In this document: piece by piece, positions 19,201 through 25,205 of the stretch
Layout: the number at the start of each line of letters is the position of its first letter
How positions within the stretch are numbered: position 1 is the first letter of the stretch
NCBI GenBank assembly: GCA_963768415.1
Contig: CAVYHX010000043.1
Span: 1-25,205 of the forward strand
DNA length: 25,205 bases
From: CAVYHX01 sp963768415
GTDB lineage: Bacteria > Pseudomonadota > Gammaproteobacteria > UBA9214
Direction of reading: 5' to 3'
Notes under the pieces: model-generated
The model's input: the letters and a program-made list of their open reading frames with translations, nothing else
The model's database searches: none
What the model was told of the DNA's origin: nothing
Made by a program: the position numbers and the translations under genes

Positions 19201-21313
19201 TTACTCGAAATTCCGCGCCGGGTTCGCGGTTGACTACATCCACCCGAGCACCCATGGCCCGGGCAAGCTGATGCACCAGCGCCAGGCCGATCCCGGTGCC
19301 AACGGTCTCGCGGGTGAGTTCATTTTCGGAACGAAAGAATAACTTGAAAATCTTTTTCATCTGGTCCCCGGGCACACCGGGCCCGTAATCCCGCACGCTG
19401 AACTGCACACTGCCGTCACGCAAGCGCTGACAGCCGATGTCGATGACTTTCTGTTGCGCAGCGGCGGAAAACTTGATGGCGTTGTCCACCAGATTGATGA
19501 AGATCTGGATAAACCAGTCGGCGTCGGCCTGGATGACGGCCTGCCCCGCGCCGGATGCACTGCTCATGTTCAGTGTATATCCCGCACGTTCGATCTGTGC
19601 GGAAACCCGCGACCCGATGCCATCCATCAGCCCGGCGACTGTCAGGGGTTTTGTGTCTACCTGCAGGTTATTGCGGGTCATGCGCGCCAGTTGCAATACA
19701 TTGGCGATCAGGCGCGACAGGCGCTCGCTTTCATCGAAGATATAATCATAGTAGACCATTTTCTTGTCCTCGGGAGCCCAGCCCTCGCGCAGCATCTCAC
19801 CGTACATACGGATCGAGGTAAGCGGGGTTTTCAGTTCGTGGCTGACCGCGGAGACGAAATCCTGCTGCTGTCGCGTGAGGTCGATTTGCCCCGCACCCAG
19901 CCGGTACATCAGATAAAAACCCCCGCACAGCACCAGCAGCAGGATCGCCGCAAGCCATGCGATCACCCTGCCACCGGCCCCCGCCGGCAAACGGGTAATG
20001 CTCAAAATCAGCTCCATTTCACTCAACGGGGCTGACAAACGTGTCTGATACAGCAATGTCCCGCGCAATGCCTCGGTACTGGACGAATACGCCTGCGCCG
20101 CCCGTCCGCTGAAGACCGAGAACACATCTCCACGCCAGGCCACCAGCAGCTCACTCATGTCCGACAACGCGGTATCGAGGAACACCGTTTCGATCAGACC
20201 CTGCACAAACGGCTGCTGTTCGATCAATGCGCCCTGTATATAACGCTGACCGTCGCGCCAGACCTTGCGGAAGACCACGAAATGACCGCTGTCGAGCCGG
20301 CTGAATTCGAACGGGTCGATCTCGCTCTCGAAGGTCCGGATGCGAATCTCATCCGGCAGCCGTGGCAGCGCCGGGGCATCGGCCTCGCGCGCACCTGAAA
20401 AAACTGCGACACCGGTTTCTGCCGCCGGTTCCGGCAAGGCACTGCGCTCCTTGCGCGCGCGTTTGGCAACGCCGGGGGCTTTGCTGGTCGCGGCCTCGTG
20501 CCGGCTTGCAGCAGTTGATTCGGACTGGTAGCGATAATCCAGTTGCAGGTCCTCTACCCTGCCGAGGCTGCTGGCTGCCTGCTGTTTATGCTCCTGTTCA
20601 CGCGGTGCGGTGGCCTTGTTGAGCCGGTCGAAGGCGGCCTGACCCTGCACCCGTGCTTCCGCCATTTCCGCCGGCGCCGCAACTGCACGATCATCCAGGG
20701 CCGGCCGTGCCGGCGCATCATCGTCACGGGCAAGGCCGGCCTGCCGGTCGCGGCGCGCTGTCCTGGCATGCAGTGCATCCACGGTTGCCGCCCTGCCCGC
20801 GTCCATGCCGGTCCCGCTATCCTGCACCAGCCGGTTCCGACTGAGGATTCGGCCGATTTGCCGCTGCAGGGCCAGTCGCTGCTCCAGTTCCGTTGCAGAA
20901 ATCCCGTAGGTCGATGCCGCTGTCCCCGCCGGTGGCACCAGGGGTGTCGTGAATGCGCCCCGGGTGTCGACCTGGAAGTAACCGAGCAGGCCGGGGATCG
21001 GCGCCGCAAGCGGATAGGCCGACAATGGCGAGCGCTGCAGAAAGTTGGCTGCCGGATCACCTGCAACATTCAGGAATGCGTAATCGGCAAACGAACGCGC
21101 TTCTTCGGCGTTGATCAGCTGCACAATACGGGCATCGATGCGCGCGGCGAGCTCCTTCGCCAGTACGCGGTGCTGGTGAAACGCCTCCCACTTTATCTGG
21201 CTGTAGGCCTGGTAGACCAGGATCCCGGTCGGAATGGCGAGGGCGAGAAAAAATACCGCCAGCCACAGCCGCAGTCTTTTCCGGTCCAGTCCTGTGAGTG
21301 CGGTATTAAACAT
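19178..21313 (-). CDS. Two-component sensor histidine kinase with large periplasmic domain
   Basis: A 711-residue membrane kinase. The first helix is at about 15-36 (LWLAVFFLALAIPTGILVYQ) and the second at about 448-472 (VIAWLAAILLLVLCGGFYLM). These flank an unusually large extracytoplasmic region of about 410 residues, whose middle (about 160-320) is rich in Ala, Arg, Asp and Gln and looks disordered. The cytoplasmic core is canonical: H-box FVSAVSHELKTPLTS with His near 491, N-box NLVDNAIKFS near 607, DYGPGVPGD, and GTGIGLALVHQ near 672. No HAMP domain is obvious between helix 2 and the H-box. The gene follows the response regulator by 14 bp on the same strand, so they form one operon. Its stop codon lies inside the small convergent ORF. 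It probably senses an envelope or surface signal; the ligand is unknown. Confidence 0.92.
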   Translation of the reverse strand: MFNTALTGLDRKRLRLWLAVFFLALAIPTGILVYQAYSQIKWEAFHQHRVLAKELAARIDARIVQLINAEEARSFADYAFLNVAGDPAANFLQRSPLSAYPLAAPIPGLLGYFQVDTRGAFTTPLVPPAGTAASTYGISATELEQRLALQRQIGRILSRNRLVQDSGTGMDAGRAATVDALHARTARRDRQAGLARDDDAPARPALDDRAVAAPAEMAEARVQGQAAFDRLNKATAPREQEHKQQAASSLGRVEDLQLDYRYQSESTAASRHEAATSKAPGVAKRARKERSALPEPAAETGVAVFSGAREADAPALPRLPDEIRIRTFESEIDPFEFSRLDSGHFVVFRKVWRDGQRYIQGALIEQQPFVQGLIETVFLDTALSDMSELLVAWRGDVFSVFSGRAAQAYSSSTEALRGTLLYQTRLSAPLSEMELILSITRLPAGAGGRVIAWLAAILLLVLCGGFYLMYRLGAGQIDLTRQQQDFVSAVSHELKTPLTSIRMYGEMLREGWAPEDKKMVYYDYIFDESERLSRLIANVLQLARMTRNNLQVDTKPLTVAGLMDGIGSRVSAQIERAGYTLNMSSASGAGQAVIQADADWFIQIFINLVDNAIKFSAAAQQKVIDIGCQRLRDGSVQFSVRDYGPGVPGDQMKKIFKLFFRSENELTRETVGTGIGLALVHQLARAMGARVDVVNREPGAEFRVTIAARDS

Positions 21314-21327
21314 GGTCCGTTATGAAT

Positions 21328-22038
21328 TCATTTACGCTGTTCCGCCAGCAGGCGATAGCCGGCACCGCGCACCGTGACCAGGTAACACGGTTTGGCCGGA
21401 TCCGGTTCGATCTTGCGGCGCAGCTTCGCGATATGGATATCGACGGTCCGGGTTTCGATATCCAGATTCCTTGCATAACCCCAGACCTTCGCCAGCAACT
21501 CGTCCCGGGAGACCGGCCGGTCCGAATTCATCCACAGATACTGCAGCAGCTCGACCTCACGGCGGGTAAAAGACAATGCCGCGTCACCCCGCTGGCCCTG
21601 CAGATTACGACAATCGACAGCGACGTCTGTACCCAGCCTGAGCGTGGCATCCAGTTCCGCGCCGCTGCGTGACCGGCGCAGCACGGCCTGCACCCGCAGC
21701 ACCAGCTGCGCTACCGAGAACGGCTTGGACACGTAATCGTCGGCGCCCAGTGTCAAACCCTGGATGATGTCCGCATCCGAACCCTTGGCCGTCAGCATGA
21801 TGACCGGCTGGTCGCGATCTTGTGCACGGATCCGGTTGCAGATTTCAAAGCCATCCATACCCGGCAGCATGACGTCCAGCAGGATCAGGTCGAAGCGCCC
21901 GCTCAGGGCCTTCTCCAGACCTGCCGGACCGTCGGCTGCCGAATCCACCTCGTAACCGTGATAGAGAAAGACATCCAGCAGCCCGGCACGGATGGCTTCC
22001 TCGTCTTCAACGATCAGGAGTCGAATCTTGCGTTGCAT
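21328..22038 (-). CDS. OmpR-family response regulator
   Basis: A 236-residue regulator with an intact receiver domain: acidic pair E11/D12 (LLIVEDEE), phospho-acceptor D55 (LILLDVMLPG), T83 (MLTAKG) and K105 (YVSKPF). It is followed by an OmpR/PhoB winged helix (about 135-230): FTRREVELLQYLWMN, SRDELLAKVWGY, TVDIHIAKLRRKIEPD and VRGAGYRLL. The start at 22038 (MQRKIRLLIVEDEE) is chosen because it begins right at the receiver domain. A TTG at 22107 would add 23 unlike residues. The gene is first in an operon with the sensor kinase and is divergent from the pspA-like operon. The shared intergenic region has an 11-bp-period direct repeat suited to this family. It therefore probably regulates that operon, itself or both. 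Confidence 0.93.
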   Translation of the reverse strand: MQRKIRLLIVEDEEAIRAGLLDVFLYHGYEVDSAADGPAGLEKALSGRFDLILLDVMLPGMDGFEICNRIRAQDRDQPVIMLTAKGSDADIIQGLTLGADDYVSKPFSVAQLVLRVQAVLRRSRSGAELDATLRLGTDVAVDCRNLQGQRGDAALSFTRREVELLQYLWMNSDRPVSRDELLAKVWGYARNLDIETRTVDIHIAKLRRKIEPDPAKPCYLVTVRGAGYRLLAEQRK

Positions 22039-22210
22039 GCGTTGTTTGTCCCGGTCGACCTGTGTCTGGTAGTCAACGACTAATAGATGTTTACCGCTGC
22101 TGTTCAATAAAGGATCACTGCGTTGTCCTTAACTCCATGGATAAATACTTATCCGGCTGTTATTACACGCAGGACATAAAGTCCAGCCACCGCAAAACAA
22201 ACCAGGCATC

Positions 22211-22231
22211 CCCTCTCCCACAGGGAGAGGG
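22211..22231. repeat. Dispersed palindrome CCCTCTCCC-ACA-GGGAGAGGG
   Basis: A perfect 9-bp inverted repeat with a 3-nt loop, followed at once by GCCAGGGAGAGGGGA, which can pair with the left arm as an alternative. The sequence type (cccctctcccaca-gggagagggccagggagagg) is familiar as a dispersed intergenic element in many proteobacterial genomes. I cannot count its copies from this window. Confidence 0.6.
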
Positions 22232-22410
22232 CCAGGGAGAGGGGATATAAAAACAAGGTAGTTAGCTATATCTGGTCCCCTTTTATTCCTGTCGTTTAAT
22301 CGGGTACTCCCGATGGGAGAGGGAATTCCGGGCTGCAATGATCTCCCGCACTGTTTTCCGGTTTAAGCATACCTGTTTGAAAGCCTACCAGCTCACTCGC
22401 TCTACGGCAT

Positions 22411-22428
22411 GTAAATTATTTGTAAATT
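22411..22428. promoter_or_regulatory. OmpR/CpxR-type direct repeat TGTAAAT-N4-TGTAAAT upstream of pspA-like gene
   Basis: Two exact heptamers TGTAAAT at 22411-22417 and 22422-22428 are 11 bp apart, which puts both on the same face of the helix. This matches the tandem-site geometry of OmpR-family regulators, and GTAAA-N6-GTAAA resembles the CpxR box (GTAAA repeated after a short spacer). It is about 100 bp before the pspA-like start and near the divergent response-regulator gene. Confidence 0.55.
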
Positions 22429-22525
22429 CCCCGCCACAGGTTTTACCAAAGCCTGTCTACAACCGCCCTGCCCGCTTGCCTAGACTGGATACACATTCAA
22501 TATCACCCTGCAGGAGGTAATAACC

Positions 22526-23062
22526 ATGGCACTCATTACACGCGTCTCGCGGCTGTTCCGCGCCGATTTCCACGCCGTGCTCGACCGCATCGAGGAACCC
22601 GGGGTGCTGCTTCGGCAGGCGGTCCGCGAGATGGAAGATGAACTGGCCCGCGACGAACAACGCAGCAAAATATTAAAACACGAACAGGGGCAACTGGATG
22701 CCCGTGCAACCGATCTTGAACAGTCACTGCATGAAATCGGCAAGGAACTCGACATCTGCTTTGAATCCGGTAATGACGATCTGGCCCGCGCATGCATCAA
22801 GCGCAGGCTGGAGACACAACGGTTCGGCAAGGGCCTGTCCCGGAAACGCCGTGTGCTGCAGGAGACCCTCGGGGAACTGGACACCCGGCTCACGGAGAAC
22901 CGGGCGCGCCTGGAAAGCATGCGGCAGAAGGCCGAATTGCTGGCCGGGGATAGCGCCGGCTTCCACCCAGAAGACAACTGGAGCAGCCCGGAATTCACCG
23001 TGCGCGACGAGGACGTGGAAGTGGCCTTCCTGCGCGAACAACAACTCAGGAGACGCTCATGA
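22526..23062 (+). CDS. PspA/IM30-family membrane-stress protein (short form)
   Basis: A 178-residue, highly charged helical protein of the PspA/IM30 (ESCRT-III-like) family. These proteins bind and stabilise the inner membrane. The start MALITRVSRLFRADFHAVLD with an amphipathic first helix, and the following DRIEEPGVLLRQAVREMEDE, are typical. Long coiled-coil text follows (HEQGQLDARATDLEQSL; RVLQETLGELDTRLTENRAR). It is shorter than E. coli PspA (222 residues), lacking part of the C-terminal helical hairpin. AGGAGGT at 22511-22517 is an excellent ribosome-binding site 8 nt before the ATG. The TGA overlaps the next ATG (ATGA at 23059), so translation is coupled. The neighbours are not pspB/pspC but a polytopic membrane protein and a vWA protein, so this is a different Psp-type operon. 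No pspF-like sigma-54 activator is nearby. Confidence 0.87.
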   Translation: MALITRVSRLFRADFHAVLDRIEEPGVLLRQAVREMEDELARDEQRSKILKHEQGQLDARATDLEQSLHEIGKELDICFESGNDDLARACIKRRLETQRFGKGLSRKRRVLQETLGELDTRLTENRARLESMRQKAELLAGDSAGFHPEDNWSSPEFTVRDEDVEVAFLREQQLRRRS

Positions 23063-23629
23063 AACAGCCCACATTCCTTGAAGGCGTCGGTGTCGCGCTC
23101 GCCATCAGCCTTGCCGGCGGTGTGTTATACACCGCCCTGGACACGCTCGTTTCCCGGCGGCCCGGTGCTGCGCCTGCTGATCGCGGGCATCGGCCTCGCC
23201 TATGTCGTCTACCTGCTGAGCCGCAGCCCCGTGCCGGTTGGCCGGGTGACAGCGGCCGCGGCCTGGGCACTGGTCGCGGGCGTGCTCTGGTTCACGCATC
23301 CACCACTGCTGCTCTACGTGTGTGTACACCTGGGCGCCGTCTGGCTCATCCGCTCGCTGTACTTCTATTCGAGCGCACTGTCTGCACTCGCCGACCTGGG
23401 ACTGAACGGCCTCGGCCTGGCCGCGGCCGTCTGGGCGGTCACGCACACCGGCAGCGTGTTTCTCGGCATCTGGTGCTTTTTTCTGGTGCAGGCATTGTTT
23501 GTCGCCATTCCGGAAAGCGTCAACCGCAAGTCCGGTGCGGCACAGGCCGGTCATGCGCGTGAAGACCGTTTTCAACACGCGTACCGCGTCGCAGAGACCG
23601 CGGTACGCAAACTCTCATCCAGCCATTGA
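23059..23629 (+). CDS. Polytopic membrane protein of the PspA-vWA operon (one frameshift)
   Basis: A hydrophobic protein of about 190 residues that I cannot assign to a named family. It begins MKQPTFLEGVGVALAISLAG in one frame. After a shift near 23153-23161 (an extra C in tttcccgg would explain it) it continues as PVLRLLIAGIGLAYVVYLLS in another. About five membrane helices can be seen, for example VTAAAAWALVAGVLWF, LLYVCVHLGAVWLI and FLGIWCFFLVQALFVAI. A charged tail follows (EDRFQHAYRVAETAVRKL). The start codon overlaps the pspA-like stop (ATGA). It probably provides the membrane partner of the PspA-like protein, by analogy with the role of PspB/C, but no sequence similarity to them was recognised. 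The final codons contain a perfect 8-bp hairpin (23581-23606). Confidence 0.75.
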
Positions 23630-23649
23630 ACCTTCAAGGAGATACTCAA

Positions 23650-24864
23650 ATGAAATCGAAACTCATCGCACTGGCATTGTTTGCCACTACCGCAACCACG
23701 GTTGCCTTGTTACCGGCCTACCAGAGTGTGGGCGGTATAACCCCGGTCAGTCTGCCACCCGCCGACCCGCCCATTATCCATCCGCTGGCCAATGACCAGT
23801 CCCGCATTGACGTGGTATTCGTACTGGATACCACCGGCAGCATGGGTGGCCTGATTCAGGCCGCGAGGGAAAAGATCTGGTCCATTGCCACCACCATGGC
23901 CTCGGCACAATCCGCACCCGAGATCAGGATGGGGCTGGTTGCCTACCGCGACCGGGGTGATGCCTATGTCACCCGGGTGGTGGATCTGTCCAGTGACCTG
24001 GATTCCATGTACGCCACCCTGATGGATTTTCAGGCCGATGGCGGCGGTGATGGACCGGAAAGCGTGAACCAGGCACTGCATGATGCCGTCCACAAGATCT
24101 CCTGGAGCCAGGCGGCCGGGACCTACAAGGCGGTGTTCCTGGTGGGTGATGCCCCGCCGCATATGGATTACCAGGACGACGTCAAATACCCGGTCACGCT
24201 CGCTGCAGCCAAAACGAAGGGGATTGTGGTCAACGCCATCCAGTGCGGCCGGATGGGCGGCACCACTCCCGCCTGGCAGCAGATTGCCCGACTGGGTGAT
24301 GGCCATTACTTCCAGGTGGAACAGGCCGGCAGCGCCGTGGCAATCGCCACACCCTTTGACGAGAAGATTGCCAGGTTGTCTGAAAAACTGGATGACACGC
24401 GCCTGTACTACGGCACCGGGGAGGAGAAGGAAAAACAACAACGCAAGGTGGAAGCGGCCGACAAGCTGCACGCGGCCTCATCGGTCGAGTCCCGTGCCCG
24501 GCGCGCGGCGTTCAATGCCTCGAAAAGCGGTGCCGCCAACTTCCTCGGTGAGGGAGAACTGGTGGATGACGTGACCAGCGGCCGCGTCGACCTCTCCAGC
24601 ATCGACACGGACAAGTTGCCGGAACCCATGCAGGCCATGGCCCCGGAAGAGCAGGCGGCAATCATCAGCGAGACTGCCGCACGGCGTAACGAACTCAAGC
24701 GCCAGATCAGTGAACTGACCGAGGAACGTTCGTCCTATCTGGACAAGAAAGTGAAAGCTGCCGGTGGCGCCAGGGACTCCCTGGATGACAAGATCTACCG
24801 CGCCGTGCGCGAACAGGCCGGCAGGCTGGGCATGAGCTACGAAGCCGACGCGCCGGCTTACTGA
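23650..24864 (+). CDS. Secreted or membrane-anchored von Willebrand factor A protein
   Basis: A 404-residue protein with an N-terminal signal-like segment (MKSKLIALALFATTATTVAL) and a vWA domain from about residue 52. The metal-binding MIDAS motif is D60-T-T-G-S64 (VVFVLDTTGSMGGLIQ), followed by MGLVAYRDRGDAYVTR and FQADGGGDGPESVNQAL, with the conserved Asp in KAVFLVGDAPPHMDY. The C-terminal third is helical and charged (KEKQQRKVEAADKLHAA; RRNELKRQISELTEERSSYL), perhaps a coiled coil for contact with partners. The start at 23650 has AAGGAG 8 nt upstream; an in-frame codon at 23626 lies inside the previous gene. It is the last gene of the operon with the PspA-like and membrane proteins, and a strong terminator follows. 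It probably acts in the periplasm as a metal-dependent binding or scaffolding protein; the ligand is unknown. Confidence 0.87.
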   Translation: MKSKLIALALFATTATTVALLPAYQSVGGITPVSLPPADPPIIHPLANDQSRIDVVFVLDTTGSMGGLIQAAREKIWSIATTMASAQSAPEIRMGLVAYRDRGDAYVTRVVDLSSDLDSMYATLMDFQADGGGDGPESVNQALHDAVHKISWSQAAGTYKAVFLVGDAPPHMDYQDDVKYPVTLAAAKTKGIVVNAIQCGRMGGTTPAWQQIARLGDGHYFQVEQAGSAVAIATPFDEKIARLSEKLDDTRLYYGTGEEKEKQQRKVEAADKLHAASSVESRARRAAFNASKSGAANFLGEGELVDDVTSGRVDLSSIDTDKLPEPMQAMAPEEQAAIISETAARRNELKRQISELTEERSSYLDKKVKAAGGARDSLDDKIYRAVREQAGRLGMSYEADAPAY

Positions 24865-24876
24865 GCCACTGCAAAC

Positions 24877-24909
24877 ACGGCCCGGTAGACATACCGGGCC
24901 GTATCATTT
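24877..24909 (+). terminator. Intrinsic terminator after the vWA gene
   Basis: A perfect 11-bp stem, ACGGCCCGGTA (24877-24887) with TACCGGGCCGT (24892-24902), and a GACA loop is followed by ATCATTT. It starts 12 nt after the stop codon. The T-tract is short but the stem is very stable. Confidence 0.8.
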
Positions 24910-24942
24910 CCCGCATGGGTATGGCCCCTGCTGGTTCCCAAC

Positions 24943-25205
24943 CCAATCGCGCCGAAGGACGGCGCTCCCACAGTCGTTCTTATAACCCCCTGCAGGAGCG
25001 GCCTCCTGGCCGCGATGGGGTTCCCTGACAATCGCGCCAAAGGACGGCGCTTGCACCCGGCGCTTAATCGGGCGCTCCCACAGTAGTTCTTATAACCCCC
25101 TGTAGGAGCGGCCTCCTGGCCGCGATGGGTTTCCAACCCAATCGCGCCGAAGGACGGCGCTTGCACCCGGCGCTTAATCGGGCGCTCCCACAGTCGTTCT
25201 TATAA
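24943..25205. repeat. Tandem array of about 110-bp GC-rich repeats (runs off the right edge)
   Basis: The phrase AATCGCGCC-x-AAGGACGGCGC occurs at 24945, 25030 and 25140. Each copy is followed by GGCGCTCCCACAGT and TTCTTATAA, and the first two continue with CCCCCTG(C/T)AGGAGCGGCC, TCCTGGCCGCGATGGG. The first period is 85 bp and the second 110 bp; the extra 25 bp (ttgcacccggcgcttaatcgg plus gcgc) is an internal insertion present in copies 2 and 3. GCGGCC-TCCT-GGCCGC forms a hairpin in each unit. The third copy is cut by the window end. This resembles dispersed REP-like intergenic elements of Gammaproteobacteria, here arranged in tandem. Confidence 0.85.

Larger units (their letters stand above)
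22039..22525. promoter_or_regulatory. Divergent regulatory region between the response regulator and the pspA-like operon
   Basis: These 487 bases hold promoters in both directions. Visible contents are a palindromic CCCTCTCCC/GGGAGAGGG element (22211-22231), a second GGGAGAGGG-containing stretch near 22315-22325, an AT-rich stretch with a TGTAAAT direct repeat (22411-22428), and a strong Shine-Dalgarno AGGAGGT at 22511-22517. No gene is supported inside. Confidence 0.6.

Noticed and set aside
24858..25166. 102-codon open frame on the minus strand across the right-edge repeats
   Set aside because: It is read from the tandem GC-rich repeats themselves (the same peptide phrases recur), has no ribosome-binding site and overlaps the terminator.
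24943..25205. CRISPR array
   Set aside because: Repeats are contiguous with periods of 85 and 110 bp and no unique spacers, and no cas genes are nearby.

Overview
The window looks like a chromosomal segment of a fairly GC-rich gammaproteobacterium that makes extracellular polysaccharide through a PEP-CTERM/XrtA (exosortase) locus. The indicators are a TIGR03013-type initiating sugar transferase beside a PrsK-type histidine kinase, a PspA-like operon, Ppk1, and an interspersed 'GGAGCGGCC-TCCT-GGCCGC' repeat of a kind common in Gammaproteobacteria. An environmental Chromatiales- or Ectothiorhodospiraceae-like genome is my guess. No rRNA, tRNA, insertion sequence or CRISPR array was seen.

Layout. 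(1) 1-2840, minus strand: initiating sugar transferase followed by prsK, the latter cut by the left edge. (2) 3177-3650, minus strand: a stand-alone cyclic-nucleotide-binding protein. (3) 4205-4917, plus strand: an unrecognised protein with one membrane helix and a coiled coil. (4) 4998-7296: polyphosphate kinase ppk1. (5) 7603-15525: one giant surface protein of about 2640 residues (LEPR-XLL start, DUF4347, cadherin-like, FG-GAP and VCBS modules, hydrophobic C-terminal segment). (6) 15792-19200: a TIGR03032/DUF4915-GNAT fusion, a radical SAM protein and a translationally coupled 33-codon ORF. (7) 19178-22038, minus strand: sensor kinase and OmpR-family regulator. (8) 22526-24864, plus strand: PspA/IM30-like protein, polytopic membrane protein and secreted von Willebrand A protein, ending in a strong terminator. 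(9) 24943-25205: a tandem repeat array running off the right edge.

How the genes may work together. Regions 1-5 suggest matrix and surface biology: polysaccharide initiation, its kinase, polyphosphate and a very large adhesin-like protein. The genes directly after the adhesin encode two probable modifying enzymes of unknown target, and may act on the adhesin or on a small peptide; this is inference. Regions 7-8 look like an envelope-stress module: the divergent intergenic region has an 11-bp-period direct repeat (TGTAAAT-N4-TGTAAAT) of the type bound by OmpR-family regulators.

Data quality. About 20 apparent frameshifts break otherwise well-conserved proteins. Nearly all lie left of 15.5 kb, and several occur as compensating pairs. 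I treat them as probable sequencing or assembly indels and report each affected gene as one CDS with approximate shift positions.
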